DNA of 61,077 nucleotides from Bifidobacterium biavatii DSM 23969 (GCF_000741165.1 NZ_JGYN01000019.1:1-61077), one strand, 5' to 3'. Positions 40,893 to 48,297 are shown, counted from the stretch's first letter. Numbers and translations are program-made. Notes: generated by a model not told the origin, from the letters alone.

Positions 40893-42101
40893 ATGAACAC
40901 CAAGGAAACGACACACCGCCGCCCCAAGGGATCCGGCAGCGAATGGAAAGACGCCAACGGCGTCTGGCACGCCCGCAAGGAAATCGCACCCAACCCCCAA
41001 ACCGGCAAACGCCGCCTCGTCGAAGCCCGCGGCGCCACCAAAACCGCCGCACGCCAAAAACTCCAAGCCAAACTCGAAAAAATGCAACGCGAAGGAACCA
41101 CACCCCTCACCAACACCCCCACCCTCGACGTATGGATCGACCGATGGCTCACCCAAACGGCCATGAACGTCAAACCCCGCACCCTCGAAACCTACCGATC
41201 CGACTGCAACGCCATCCGCCGCCAAATCGGCGGCATGAGACTCGACAAAATCACCCCCGGCGACATCGAACGCATGTGCGCCCAACTCAACCAAACCCGC
41301 AGCGGCAAAACCGTCCACAACCACTACATCCGCCTCCAACAAATCCTCAACGCCGCCGTCCGCGAACAACTCATCCCCACCAACCCCGCGCTCGCCGCCA
41401 TGCCGCCCCGTTACGAGCCGAGGGAAACCCGGATCCTCGATCCCGGCCAGCCCCAGCAGGCCATCGAGGCCGCACGACGCCCCGCACACCGCAAATGGGA
41501 CATGCTGCAGGACGACGACACCGACCGGGCCATGTGGGCCCTCATGTTCGACCTCGCATTCGAAACCGGTATGCGTCAGGGCGAACGCTTCGCGATCACC
41601 CCCGAAGAACTGGTCACCAAGGGTGGCGTCCACGGCATCCAGATCGACTGGGAGCTGCAGCGCCTCTCGCCGGACGCGGTAATCCCCAACTGGCTCGACG
41701 CCCGGCACCTGGAAGGACGATTCTGGCTACTGCCGCCGAAAAGCCGGCAGGGCCGCAGATTCATCCCCGTCAGCGAAAACACATGGATCCGATTACACGA
41801 ACGGGCGGCCAAATGCGAGCCCAACGGCCTCCTGTTCACCAGACAAGGGCACCCGCTGACCAACAACGTCGAACGACTGCGCTGGCAACGAGCACTGGAA
41901 GACGCCGGCCTCCCATACGTCACCATGCGCGCCGCCCGCCACTTCTTCAGCACCCACCTCGCCGAAACCGGCGCGCCAGAAGACGCCCGCAAAGCCATGA
42001 TGGGCCACGCCAAAATCACAACCACCGCCGGCTACACCCACTGGAGCCCCGAACGACTCGCCCAGCTCGCCGACCAAGCACGACAAGCCATCAACGCCTA
42101 A
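40893..42101 (+). CDS. Prophage tyrosine-type integrase (402 aa)
   Basis: Site-specific recombinase expected to insert the phage at the neighbouring tRNA-Gly. It has an AP2-like arm-binding N-terminus ('RRPKGSGSEWKDANGVWHAR'), a SAM-like core-binding domain ('NVKPRTLETYRSDCNAI'), and a catalytic domain with Arg in 'ETGMRQGERF' near residue 228. 'MRAARHFFSTHLAETG' lies near 349 (first His of HxxRH is Met), and 'MMGHAKITTTAGYTH' holds the nucleophilic Tyr near 380. ATG 40893 was chosen from this N-terminus. The first 165 codons are strongly C/A-biased while the middle third is not, suggesting a mosaic origin. Confidence 0.93.
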   Translation: MNTKETTHRRPKGSGSEWKDANGVWHARKEIAPNPQTGKRRLVEARGATKTAARQKLQAKLEKMQREGTTPLTNTPTLDVWIDRWLTQTAMNVKPRTLETYRSDCNAIRRQIGGMRLDKITPGDIERMCAQLNQTRSGKTVHNHYIRLQQILNAAVREQLIPTNPALAAMPPRYEPRETRILDPGQPQQAIEAARRPAHRKWDMLQDDDTDRAMWALMFDLAFETGMRQGERFAITPEELVTKGGVHGIQIDWELQRLSPDAVIPNWLDARHLEGRFWLLPPKSRQGRRFIPVSENTWIRLHERAAKCEPNGLLFTRQGHPLTNNVERLRWQRALEDAGLPYVTMRAARHFFSTHLAETGAPEDARKAMMGHAKITTTAGYTHWSPERLAQLADQARQAINA

Positions 42102-42141
42102 AATCAACACCAACACCCAAAACACCCAAAGGAGGGCCACA

Positions 42142-42411
42142 ATGGCAAAACTCACCCCAGCACCAGGCGCACTCTTCGACGCCGGCAACTTCCGCCTCTA
42201 CGACAACCGCATCGAAATCAACAAATACGGCCTACTCGGCGGCCTCAAAGGCTTCGACGTCATCTACTACAGCGACATCGCCAGCATCAAAGCCGGCAAA
42301 AAAGAACTCCAAATCAACCGCAACAACCTCAAAGGCCGCGTAACCCTCGAATTCAAGAAAAAAGAACAAACACAAGCAGCGCTCGCCATCATTAACGGCA
42401 ATAAAGCCTGA
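42142..42411 (+). CDS. Small PH-like domain protein (89 aa)
   Basis: The sequence alternates short beta strands and ends in a helix: 'NFRLYDNRIEINKYGLLGG', 'VIYYSDIASIKAGKKELQ', 'GRVTLEFKKKEQTQAALA'. This pattern fits a bacterial pleckstrin-homology-like domain, a fold often found in phage and membrane-stress proteins. No catalytic motif is seen. ATG 42142 has AAAGGAGGG upstream. It follows the integrase by 40 nt and shares its C/A-rich composition. The functional role is unknown. Confidence 0.65.
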   Translation: MAKLTPAPGALFDAGNFRLYDNRIEINKYGLLGGLKGFDVIYYSDIASIKAGKKELQINRNNLKGRVTLEFKKKEQTQAALAIINGNKA

Positions 42412-42615
42412 CGGCAGCATGAAGGCCCCGGCGCTTGCACTGCACCTCTTAGTGAGTGCTGTGACATTTTGTTAATTATTATCTCGTATGGAGTTTTCTG
42501 CTTTAGTATGGTCGGCTTGCGCGTTGATGTTGGTGCTGTTATAGGTGGTTTTACAGGGCTGTAGAATCTAGATTGGACATATTGATTTGGTTAAACCGCA
42601 ACGATGGAGGGCATG
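42412..42615 (+). promoter_or_regulatory. AT-rich control region of the exonuclease-BRCT gene
   Basis: Composition drops sharply to AT-rich after 42465. TTGCGC (42517-42522) and TATAGG (42540-42545), with a 17-nt spacer, are a plausible promoter. GGAGG at 42606-42610 is the ribosome binding site. No gene is seen. Confidence 0.5.
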
Positions 42616-43968
42616 ATGCCGAGAGAGTATAAAGGGGCTAGCATACTGGCTAGCAAGGATGACTACGTATCTTTAGATCTCGAAACTACAGGATTTGATA
42701 CCCGTCAAGACGACATTCTTGAAATTGGTGCGATCAGAGTCAGAGATGGAAAACCTGTTGAACGGTACGAGCAACTTGTCAATCCTGGATACGCGATACC
42801 GATTTTTATTACCAATCTCACTGGGATTAGCAACGATATGGTAAAAGATGCGCCGGTGCTTGCTGATGTTTTGCCTGTATTTCTTGACTGGTTGGGAGAT
42901 GATCTCATTCTTGGTCACAATGTCAATTTTGATGTCAACTTTCTTTATGACAGTGCTGAAACTCTACTTGGCCGCAGTGTAAGCAATGATTTCATTGATA
43001 CTTTACGGCTTGCTAGATATCTTTATCCAAAAGAACGGCATAATCGTCTTAGTGATCTCATCGTAAGATTTAATATTGCTGAAACGCAGTCACATCGGTC
43101 GATTGCTGATGTGGAGCAGACTGTCGCGTGTTATCAGTGGATGCTGCGGTATATGGCCGAGAATGGCATTTCTTTTCCTGATAAAGATGGGAGGCGATAT
43201 AGCGACACTCCATTGTTTCGTGGTAAGGATCAGCTGCTTCGGGTAATGCCACAGGGTGATATCACCCCAGATCCGGCATTCGATGGGATGACATTCGTGT
43301 TTACTGGTGCGCTTAAGAAAATGACTCGTAGCAGTGCGCAACAGGCGGTGATTAACCTCGGCGGAATCAATGGGAAGACCGTTACTAAGGATACTAACTA
43401 CCTTGTCACTGGTAGTACTGATTACAATGCGTCACTCAAGGGGGCTAAAAGTAGCAAATGGTTGAAGGCTGAAAAACTTCGGCTCGCTGGCCAAGACATC
43501 AACATCATCAGTGAAGATGTGTTCTATGACATGCTCGGTGATAGTGTATCGGTCATATCAATGGCTGCTGAGACAAGTAGTAACGATGGGGAATTGCGGA
43601 GTGCTAGCTCTCGGGCTAAGGGAACTGTTGTTAGTGAAGGCGCTGGTGGCTTCTTGAACGCTAAGACTAAGAAGAAGGAGTTAAAAGGCGATGAAACTGT
43701 CACCGTTGATTCCCATCCGTTGCAGCGACTTACACTTGAAGATTTTCCATTGGACGCGTCACTATGGGTGACGCTGAAGAATGTGGTTATAGACAATGAG
43801 CCTCAGATTAGTGTCACTATCAATGGTTCGGTTCGAGTTGGGAGGATTCCCGAGATACTACGTGAAAAATATGCGGCAATGATTCCGTCGAAAGATGCTG
43901 TTGCTGCAGCGACTGTCGCTATCGATGAAAACGGAAATCGTTGTTTACGATTGTCGTTACCGGAATGA
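42616..43968 (+). CDS. DnaQ-like 3'-5' exonuclease with BRCT domain (450 aa), prophage cargo
   Basis: Residues about 10-185 form a DEDD exonuclease: ExoI 'VSLDLETTGFD', ExoII 'ILGHNVNFDVNFLY', ExoIII 'HRSIADVEQT' (DEDDh type). Residues about 220-305 form a BRCT domain like that of NAD-dependent ligases ('FVFTGALKKMTR', 'GINGKTVTKDTNYLVTG', 'SKWLKAEKL'). The final 75 residues ('ISVTINGSVRVGRIPEI') resemble, weakly, a HIRAN-like module. Base composition is far lower in GC than its neighbours. The slot beside the integrase is typical for superinfection or defence cargo. ATG 42616 is favoured by GGAGG spacing; ATG 42604 and 42613 also exist. A terminator follows. Confidence 0.85.
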   Translation: MPREYKGASILASKDDYVSLDLETTGFDTRQDDILEIGAIRVRDGKPVERYEQLVNPGYAIPIFITNLTGISNDMVKDAPVLADVLPVFLDWLGDDLILGHNVNFDVNFLYDSAETLLGRSVSNDFIDTLRLARYLYPKERHNRLSDLIVRFNIAETQSHRSIADVEQTVACYQWMLRYMAENGISFPDKDGRRYSDTPLFRGKDQLLRVMPQGDITPDPAFDGMTFVFTGALKKMTRSSAQQAVINLGGINGKTVTKDTNYLVTGSTDYNASLKGAKSSKWLKAEKLRLAGQDINIISEDVFYDMLGDSVSVISMAAETSSNDGELRSASSRAKGTVVSEGAGGFLNAKTKKKELKGDETVTVDSHPLQRLTLEDFPLDASLWVTLKNVVIDNEPQISVTINGSVRVGRIPEILREKYAAMIPSKDAVAAATVAIDENGNRCLRLSLPE

Positions 43969-43992
43969 TCACAGTTGATGGTTAATTGATGT

Positions 43993-44029
43993 GTCCCGAC
44001 GCTCATTGGCGAGCGCCGGGACGTTTTTT
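43993..44029 (+). terminator. Terminator of the exonuclease-BRCT gene
   Basis: GTCCCG-A-CGCTC pairs with GAGCG-C-CGGGAC around a short loop (43993-44022), followed by six T (44024-44029). It overlaps the stop of the convergent repressor gene. Confidence 0.8.
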
Positions 44030-44453
44030 AGTTGTTGGTTCTCATGGAGTTCTCGGCCTTGATCTGGTTAGCCCATGAGTCGATGTCTATATCGTCGTTG
44101 CCTTGGCGAAGCAGATTGCGGGCTGCGTTGATGTCTCGATTATTGGTTCGCTCGGGGGCAAGCTCGGAAGAGAGGTAATCTTCGACGACTCCCTCATCTT
44201 GGGTGAGGCGTTCGGCGTCCGCGATGATGGAGGAAAGTGGCATGCGTAGGGCGTCGGCTATCTTCCGTAGTTGTTCGTAGTCTGCCACGGTGTTGAGTTC
44301 GAGGATTCTACGGAGGGTGCCGTAAGGCACGCCTGATTCTTCGGCCAGTGATCGTGTTCGGATGTTTCGCACGGCCATGGCTCTCTTGATTGCGATTGAG
44401 AGCGTCTTCGATTCAATCGTTGCGGTCTTCTTTCCTGTTGGCATATGAGTCAT
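44028..44453 (-). CDS. Helix-turn-helix phage repressor, CI-like (141 aa)
   Basis: A small XRE-type DNA-binding protein: 'LSIAIKRAMAVRNIRTRSLA', 'SGVPYGTLRRILELNTVADY' (helix-turn-helix), 'EQLRKIADALRMPLSSIIA'. The C-terminus is short, acidic, and without a peptidase domain, so control would not be by RecA-stimulated self-cleavage. It is divergent from a Cro-like gene with the same 'RPLSSIIA/IV' ending, and CATATGA palindromes lie between. ATG 44453 has no Shine-Dalgarno; ATAAAT ends 7 nt upstream, predicting a leaderless mRNA. ATG 44444 is an alternative. Likely the lysogeny repressor. Confidence 0.82.
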   Translation of the reverse strand: MTHMPTGKKTATIESKTLSIAIKRAMAVRNIRTRSLAEESGVPYGTLRRILELNTVADYEQLRKIADALRMPLSSIIADAERLTQDEGVVEDYLSSELAPERTNNRDINAARNLLRQGNDDIDIDSWANQIKAENSMRTNN

Positions 44454-44544
44454 TTTACTTATTTATGAGGCAAATTGGTTTCATATGAGACACGCCGAGT
44501 TTTGAGTAACGCACCTTGCGTCATAACATGTTTCATATGAAACA
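44441..44544. promoter_or_regulatory. First prophage switch: divergent promoters and CATATGA operators
   Basis: Three related sites occur: GCATATGAGT (44441-44450), GTTTCATATGAGAC (44478-44491) and the perfect 16-bp palindrome TGTTTCATATGAAACA (44529-44544). Rightward, TTGAGT (44502-44507), 16 nt, TAACAT (44524-44529), then 7 nt to ATG 44537. Leftward, ATAAAT (complement of 44461-44466) ends 7 nt before ATG 44453. Operators overlap both start regions, as expected for a repressor/Cro switch. Confidence 0.72.
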
Positions 44545-44791
44545 AAAGTTGCTTGATCAAAAACATCTAGGGATTGCAATAAAGCAAGTCCTCGCGGAGG
44601 TGAACATGACGCAGACCGCGCTCGCCGACCAAGCCGGCATACCTCGCAATACATTGAACCGGAAGATCAACGTCGGGATCTTCAACTTTGACGAATTAAG
44701 GCGCATCGCCTACGCAGTCCAGCGCCCGCTTTCTTCGATCGTCGCGGCGGCGGAACGTCTTGACTCCGCCGAGTACGACGATGTGAGGTGA
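44537..44791 (+). CDS. Cro-like helix-turn-helix protein (84 aa)
   Basis: An XRE-type DNA-binding domain fills the protein: 'LGIAIKQVLAEVNMTQTALA' and 'QAGIPRNTLNRKINVGIFNF' (helix-turn-helix), then 'RRIAYAVQRPLSSIVAAAER'. Its last helix matches the divergent repressor, so the two are probably paralogues competing for the same operators. ATG 44537 lies 7 nt after TAACAT and inside an operator palindrome; ATG 44528 and TTG 44516 are weaker alternatives. It heads the rightward early operon, and its stop lies next to the following gene's ribosome binding site. Confidence 0.78.
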   Translation: MKQKLLDQKHLGIAIKQVLAEVNMTQTALADQAGIPRNTLNRKINVGIFNFDELRRIAYAVQRPLSSIVAAAERLDSAEYDDVR

Positions 44792-44796
44792 TTGCG

Positions 44797-45171
44797 ATGG
44801 CGAATCGAACGCTTGTTTTCTTCAATCACGAGGAAGGGGCTCGACCCCTGCACTGCGAGGCGCGCGCCGGGCGGATCATTCTGACCCTGCGCGATCTCGA
44901 CCACGACGGGAACGGCGCGACGCGGATCCTGCCATTGGAACAGGCCGCGGTGCTGGCCGACGCGATCGGCCACCGCTGGCATTGGATCGGCAAGACCGCC
45001 AACAAGGGCGGGATCGCCGTAAGCGTCACCATTGACGCGACCGTCCTGCGCTTCCTCGACACCACCGGCTCCGGCCACATCACCCTCAGCCTCGACCAGG
45101 CCGCCAAACTCGCCGACTGGATCAAAACCCACACCACCCCGGCGCTCGCCGCCGGCAAGGAGACGCGATGA
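44797..45171 (+). CDS. Prophage early protein of unknown function (124 aa)
   Basis: I do not recognise a family. The chain alternates strands and helices with a repeated theme 'ILPLEQAAVLADAIGHRW' and 'ITLSLDQAAKLADWIKTH', suggesting an internal duplication of a strand-helix unit. No signal peptide, membrane segment or catalytic motif is seen. ATG 44797 has GAGGTG 6 nt upstream; GTG 44788, overlapping the cro stop, is an alternative. It lies between the two regulatory pairs. Confidence 0.65.
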   Translation: MANRTLVFFNHEEGARPLHCEARAGRIILTLRDLDHDGNGATRILPLEQAAVLADAIGHRWHWIGKTANKGGIAVSVTIDATVLRFLDTTGSGHITLSLDQAAKLADWIKTHTTPALAAGKETR

Positions 45172-45175
45172 ACGG

Positions 45176-45433
45176 TTATGAGACGGCGCGCAGCGCCTCA
45201 TTGAGCGTACGCCCCGGATCGAGGCCGAACAGGATGCACAGGTTGCAGTACTCGTCCACGGTGGGCGTGCCGTGCAGTCCCGCCATGAGGTCGGCGACCC
45301 GCGGATGCGTCACGCCGATCGCCTTGGCGACCGCCCGGTTCGACGGCCGGGGATCTCGCCCGTCCCACGCTTTGCCGATGAGCCGCATGAGCTCGCGGTC
45401 GAGTTCCGTCCATTCCCGTCCATTAGTGGCCAT
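45176..45433 (-). CDS. Leftward helix-turn-helix protein of the second switch (85 aa)
   Basis: A small DNA-binding protein with 'SNRAVAKAIGVTHPRVADLM' as helix-turn-helix near residues 30-50 and a closing 'LCILFGLDPGRTLNEAL'. It is transcribed against the rightward early genes. TTGGAA and TACGAT with 17 nt between lie 7 nt before ATG 45433, and there is no Shine-Dalgarno, so a leaderless mRNA is predicted. It faces another small helix-turn-helix gene across 88 nt that contain two matching palindromes. A regulatory role is likely; the target is inferred. Confidence 0.72.
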   Translation of the reverse strand: MATNGREWTELDRELMRLIGKAWDGRDPRPSNRAVAKAIGVTHPRVADLMAGLHGTPTVDEYCNLCILFGLDPGRTLNEALRAVS

Positions 45434-45521
45434 GGAGGCAATCGTACAGATGGAAAGACTTTTTTCCAACAATACGGCAAGCCAGCTTGACTCTTTGGTA
45501 AAGAGCTTTACCATTGAGGAT
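45434..45521. promoter_or_regulatory. Second prophage switch: divergent leaderless promoters with paired palindromes
   Basis: Two 18-nt palindromes with TGGWAA half-sites, TGGAAAGACTTTTTTCCA (45451-45468) and TGGTAAAGAGCTTTACCA (45496-45513), begin 45 nt apart. The first overlaps the leftward promoter (TTGGAA 45469-45464; TACGAT 45446-45441). The second overlaps the rightward one (TTGACT 45487-45492; TACCAT 45509-45514). In both directions exactly 7 nt separate the -10 box from the start codon. Confidence 0.68.
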
Positions 45522-45824
45522 ATGGAAAAGATTTCTACCACCCTCACGGCGGGGCAAATCGCGATCGAAACCATCGCCCGGCTCGCCGGCGCCAAAGGAG
45601 TCACCCGCGAAACCCTCGCCAAACAACTCGGCATCACGCGACAAACCGTCACCAGCCGATTCCGCACGCGCAGCATGAGCCTCGACGACTACATCGACAC
45701 CTGCCGCGCCCTCGACCTCAACCCGGCCGAAATCCTCGACCGAGCCACCAAACTCGCCACCCCAACCTTGCCGGCCGTCATCAAGGAGGCCCTGCAAGGC
45801 GACCGACCCTTCGCCGTTTTCTAA
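45522..45824 (+). CDS. Rightward helix-turn-helix protein of the second switch (100 aa)
   Basis: An XRE-like DNA-binding protein with 'VTRETLAKQLGITRQTVTSR' near residues 29-48 and 'YIDTCRALDLNPAEILDRAT' after it. ATG 45522 is chosen because TACCAT ends 7 nt upstream and the palindromes then fall outside the coding region. ATG 45450 and 45432, in the same frame, would give 124 or 130 residues. It continues the rightward early operon, followed 13 nt later by a small gene with its own AAAGGAG. Likely a regulator of early transcription. Confidence 0.72.
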   Translation: MEKISTTLTAGQIAIETIARLAGAKGVTRETLAKQLGITRQTVTSRFRTRSMSLDDYIDTCRALDLNPAEILDRATKLATPTLPAVIKEALQGDRPFAVF

Positions 45825-45837
45825 AGGAGCACCAGCA

Positions 45838-46017
45838 ATGAGCGCACTCGACATCATCACCCACAAGAACCGCCTCGACGCGACCGTCCGCATCCTCCTA
45901 CCCGGCGGCGGCCGACCCGGAGGCAACACCATCACCCTGGTCGAATCCCTCGGCAGCCTCAAACAGTGGCGAGACGAACTCGACCGTGTCATCACCCGCC
46001 TGGAGGACCAGCAATGA
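45838..46017 (+). CDS. Small prophage protein (59 aa)
   Basis: ATG 45838 has AAAGGAG 10 nt upstream, and the frame runs 59 codons to TGA 46015-46017, overlapping the next ATG (ATGA). The product starts 'MSALDIITHKNRLDATVRIL', has a Gly/Arg turn and ends in an amphipathic helix ('LKQWRDELDRVITRLEDQQ'). No known domain is recognised. The coupling to both neighbours and the ribosome binding site support a real gene. Confidence 0.7.
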   Translation: MSALDIITHKNRLDATVRILLPGGGRPGGNTITLVESLGSLKQWRDELDRVITRLEDQQ

Positions 46018-46214
46018 ACACCAAACCACTCCTCGCCATCAGCGCGCTCGCCGCGCTCGCATGGCTGCTCACCCACACCGGCTGCGCCCACCCGATCACC
46101 AACCTGCTCGCCCTCGCCGCATACACGATCGCCGGCAGCCTCCTGCTCCTGCCCAACGCGACCGCCTGGTTCACCACCAGCCTGAAAAGCCTAGGAGATG
46201 ACGACAATGAGTGA
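46014..46214 (+). CDS. Small prophage membrane protein (66 aa)
   Basis: Starts at ATG 46014 within the previous stop (ATGA). Two hydrophobic segments are visible: 'LLAISALAALAWLLTHTGCA' and 'LLALAAYTIAGSLLLL', with a short acidic tail ('LGDDDNE'). No lipobox in the right place, so probably a two-span inner-membrane protein. Function unknown; small membrane proteins in early phage operons often alter host processes or exclude other phages. Confidence 0.6.
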   Translation: MNTKPLLAISALAALAWLLTHTGCAHPITNLLALAAYTIAGSLLLLPNATAWFTTSLKSLGDDDNE

Positions 46215-46530
46215 CACCACCTCGATCCTCGAACGCACCGCGCTCGCCGGCTGCCTGCCGCCGTATTCGGCCGCAGCCAAGGAAATGCGCCGCGACCTGC
46301 GCGCCGACGGGGTGAACGTCACCCTGAACAACGTGCCCCTGCACAATCGCGAGGCATGGACCCTGCACGAGGCCGCGAAAGTGTGGAGCGTGGACTATCA
46401 CGCGCTCCTCGTCGCGGCGAACTCCGGCCTGCTGATCACCTTCCGCCCGCTGACCAGACGGGGCACGAAAAGCTGGCGTCGCGTGACCCGCAAGGCCATG
46501 GAAGAATATCTCGGCCGGTTCGAGGAATAA
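46207..46530 (+). CDS. Excisionase-like / helix-turn-helix prophage protein (107 aa)
   Basis: The second half, 'AWTLHEAAKVWSVDYHALLV' to 'RRVTRKAMEEYLGRF', fits the winged-helix plan of excisionase/MerR-like DNA-binding domains: helix-turn-helix, a short hairpin and a closing helix. It could direct excision together with the integrase, but the distance to integrase and lack of a search leave this open. ATG 46207 has GGAG 10 nt upstream; ATG 46198 is too close to it. It overlaps the preceding gene by 8 nt. Confidence 0.6.
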   Translation: MSDTTSILERTALAGCLPPYSAAAKEMRRDLRADGVNVTLNNVPLHNREAWTLHEAAKVWSVDYHALLVAANSGLLITFRPLTRRGTKSWRRVTRKAMEEYLGRFEE

Positions 46531-46533
46531 CCG

Positions 46534-46740
46534 GTGGGATACGACATGCTGATCATTCTCACCGTCTATTGCGCCGTTGCCGGCGTGGTCCTAATCCTGG
46601 CCGGCACAGTCCGAGCGTCCGCGATCCTGCTGCTCGCCGGATTCTGCTGCCTGCTCGGCGCAACGATCCTCGGCGCGCTCGCCTACGAATACGACGACAA
46701 CCCCGACGACGACCATCATCACGATCACAAGGAGGAATAA
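46534..46740 (+). CDS. Small prophage membrane protein (68 aa)
   Basis: Two hydrophobic segments ('MLIILTVYCAVAGVVLILAG', 'AILLLAGFCCLLGATILGAL') and a C-terminal tail of Asp and His ('DDNPDDDHHHDHKEE') that could bind metal. GTG 46534 has GAGGAATAACC upstream; ATG 46546 is an alternative. Located between the excisionase-like gene and ssb. The function is unknown. Confidence 0.6.
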   Translation: MGYDMLIILTVYCAVAGVVLILAGTVRASAILLLAGFCCLLGATILGALAYEYDDNPDDDHHHDHKEE

Positions 46741-46746
46741 CGCCTT

Positions 46747-47214
46747 ATGGCAAAGGATCCCAGCACCGCCACCATTCGCGGCCGGCTCGCCGCCGACCCG
46801 GAACTGCGCTCCACCGGCAACGGGGTGAGCGTGGTCACGCTGCGCCTGCTCTCGTCCGGCTGGGAGAAGGACACGGCCGGCAATCCGGTCGACGTGACCC
46901 CCACCAGCTGGCGGTGCGAGGCATGGCGCGACCTGGCCGACCACATCGCCCAAACGTTCCGCAAGGGCGACCAGGTCATCGCCAGCGTCCGCCCCAAGAC
47001 CAGCACCTACCAGCGTGACGACGGATCGACCGCATGGTCGACCGTCTGGCTGATCGACGACATCGGTCCCAGCCTGCAACGCGCCACCGCAAGCATCCAA
47101 CGCATCCAACGGGCCGCCGGTCCGCGCCACGCCCCGACGGCGCAGCAGCAGGCGCCGGCCGACCCGTACGCCGCCCAATATGCGGCACAGGACCCCAACG
47201 ACCCCTGGAACTAA
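46747..47214 (+). CDS. ssb: Single-stranded DNA-binding protein (155 aa)
   Basis: An OB-fold SSB: 'ATIRGRLAADPELRSTGNGV', 'RCEAWRDLADHIAQTFRKGD', 'VIASVRPKTSTY' and 'STVWLIDDIGPSL' match the family in order. The Gln/Ala-rich linker ends in 'DPNDPWN', a variant of the acidic DDDIPF tip that recruits repair and replication proteins. It protects single-stranded DNA in phage replication. ATG 46747 follows GAGGAATAA. It belongs to a run of replication genes with rusA and the iteron-bearing gene. Confidence 0.92.
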   Translation: MAKDPSTATIRGRLAADPELRSTGNGVSVVTLRLLSSGWEKDTAGNPVDVTPTSWRCEAWRDLADHIAQTFRKGDQVIASVRPKTSTYQRDDGSTAWSTVWLIDDIGPSLQRATASIQRIQRAAGPRHAPTAQQQAPADPYAAQYAAQDPNDPWN

Positions 47215-47227
47215 AGGACACACGCTC

Positions 47228-47893
47228 ATGACCGCAGCGAAATACAGCGACGGCGACCTTAACAACCTCTACCGGATCGCCGTCACCGAAGGCGTCGACA
47301 AACTCGAGCACGGCGAAAAAATCGCGCTCATCCGCTGGTGCAAGCGCACCAACCATCCCGTCCCCAACATGAAAACCACCCCCAACACCGTGAAACCCAT
47401 CGTGAAACCCAAGGAGCACCCCGCCATGCCCGCCACCGTCGAAACCACCGCCCCCGCAACACCGCCCGCCACGCCCAGCGAATACTTCACCGCGCTCGGC
47501 TTCACCGAAGTCAACACCAGCAACGGCAAGGCCGGGTTCATGACCGAGGAAACCGCCGAAGACATGATCCTGCTCAAAGCCGTCCGCTTCGTCGACGACT
47601 GGCCCGACGACATCGAAACCGACAGTCCCAAGCCGGAAACCCGGTGGACCAAACCCGCCCAGGCCCTCGTCCGCTTCTCCGGACGCATCGGCATCATCGC
47701 CGACGACCTCGACCGGCGCGCCGCGATGAGCGTCCGCCGCCGCATCAACCACAACACCCTCGCCACCTTCAAAAACGCCGCCCCCACCGGCACCTGGCAC
47801 AGCGAAATCGCCCCCGACCACCACCATCCCGGTCGATGGATCGTCCTCGCCCAACACCAGGCCGCCAAAACCACCGGCAAAACCCGACGATGA
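47228..47893 (+). CDS. Prophage protein of unknown function (221 aa)
   Basis: No known family recognised. The N-terminal 45 residues are charged, followed by a Thr/Pro/Val/Lys-rich linker ('TTPNTVKPIVKPKEHPAMPA'), then a mixed domain with 'MTEETAEDMILLKAVRFVDD' and 'WHSEIAPDHHHPGRWIVLAQ'. ATG 47228 opens 'MTAAKYSDGDLNNLY'. Its stop overlaps the rusA ATG (ATGA), so the two are translationally coupled. The location suggests a role in phage DNA metabolism, not more. Confidence 0.65.
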   Translation: MTAAKYSDGDLNNLYRIAVTEGVDKLEHGEKIALIRWCKRTNHPVPNMKTTPNTVKPIVKPKEHPAMPATVETTAPATPPATPSEYFTALGFTEVNTSNGKAGFMTEETAEDMILLKAVRFVDDWPDDIETDSPKPETRWTKPAQALVRFSGRIGIIADDLDRRAAMSVRRRINHNTLATFKNAAPTGTWHSEIAPDHHHPGRWIVLAQHQAAKTTGKTRR

Positions 47894-48297
47894 CCACGCA
47901 CACCATCACCATCACCATCCCCAAGGCCCTGTGGAAAAACGACAACGGCTCGCACGGCAACTGGTACGCGCACAACCGGCTCATGCAACAGCTCAAACGA
48001 CTCGGCTGGGCCGCCGCCGTCAACTGGCGCAGCCAACACGACCAGCTCGCCTTCGACCACTGCCGTCTCGACGTCTACGTCCGCTACCCGCCCCGCGGAC
48101 GAGCTCGCGCCGACCCCAGCAACGCCGACAACGTAGGAAAGCCCATCATCGACGGATTCACCAAAGCCGGCCTGTGGCCCGACGACAACTGGCACCACGT
48201 CGAAGGCCCCTTCTACCGCATGAGCCCCAACACCGCGCCACCCGGACAGCACATCCTCGAATTCCACATCACACCAACCGAAAGGACAACCCAATGA
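47890..48297 (+). CDS. rusA: RusA-like Holliday junction resolvase (135 aa)
   Basis: RusA enzymes cut four-way DNA junctions made during phage recombination and replication. The diagnostic acidic cluster is present: 'RARADPSNADNVGKPIIDGF' near residues 72-92, then 'LWPDDNWHHVEGPFY'. The N-terminal strand 'TITITIPKALWKNDN' and length fit. ATG 47890 overlaps the preceding stop, and its own stop overlaps the next ATG at 48294. Confidence 0.85.
   Translation: MTTHTITITIPKALWKNDNGSHGNWYAHNRLMQQLKRLGWAAAVNWRSQHDQLAFDHCRLDVYVRYPPRGRARADPSNADNVGKPIIDGFTKAGLWPDDNWHHVEGPFYRMSPNTAPPGQHILEFHITPTERTTQ

Noticed and set aside
40844..42343. 499-codon + frame overlapping the integrase
   Set aside because: Pro/Arg/His-rich shadow produced by C/A-rich codons; the integrase frame has all catalytic motifs.
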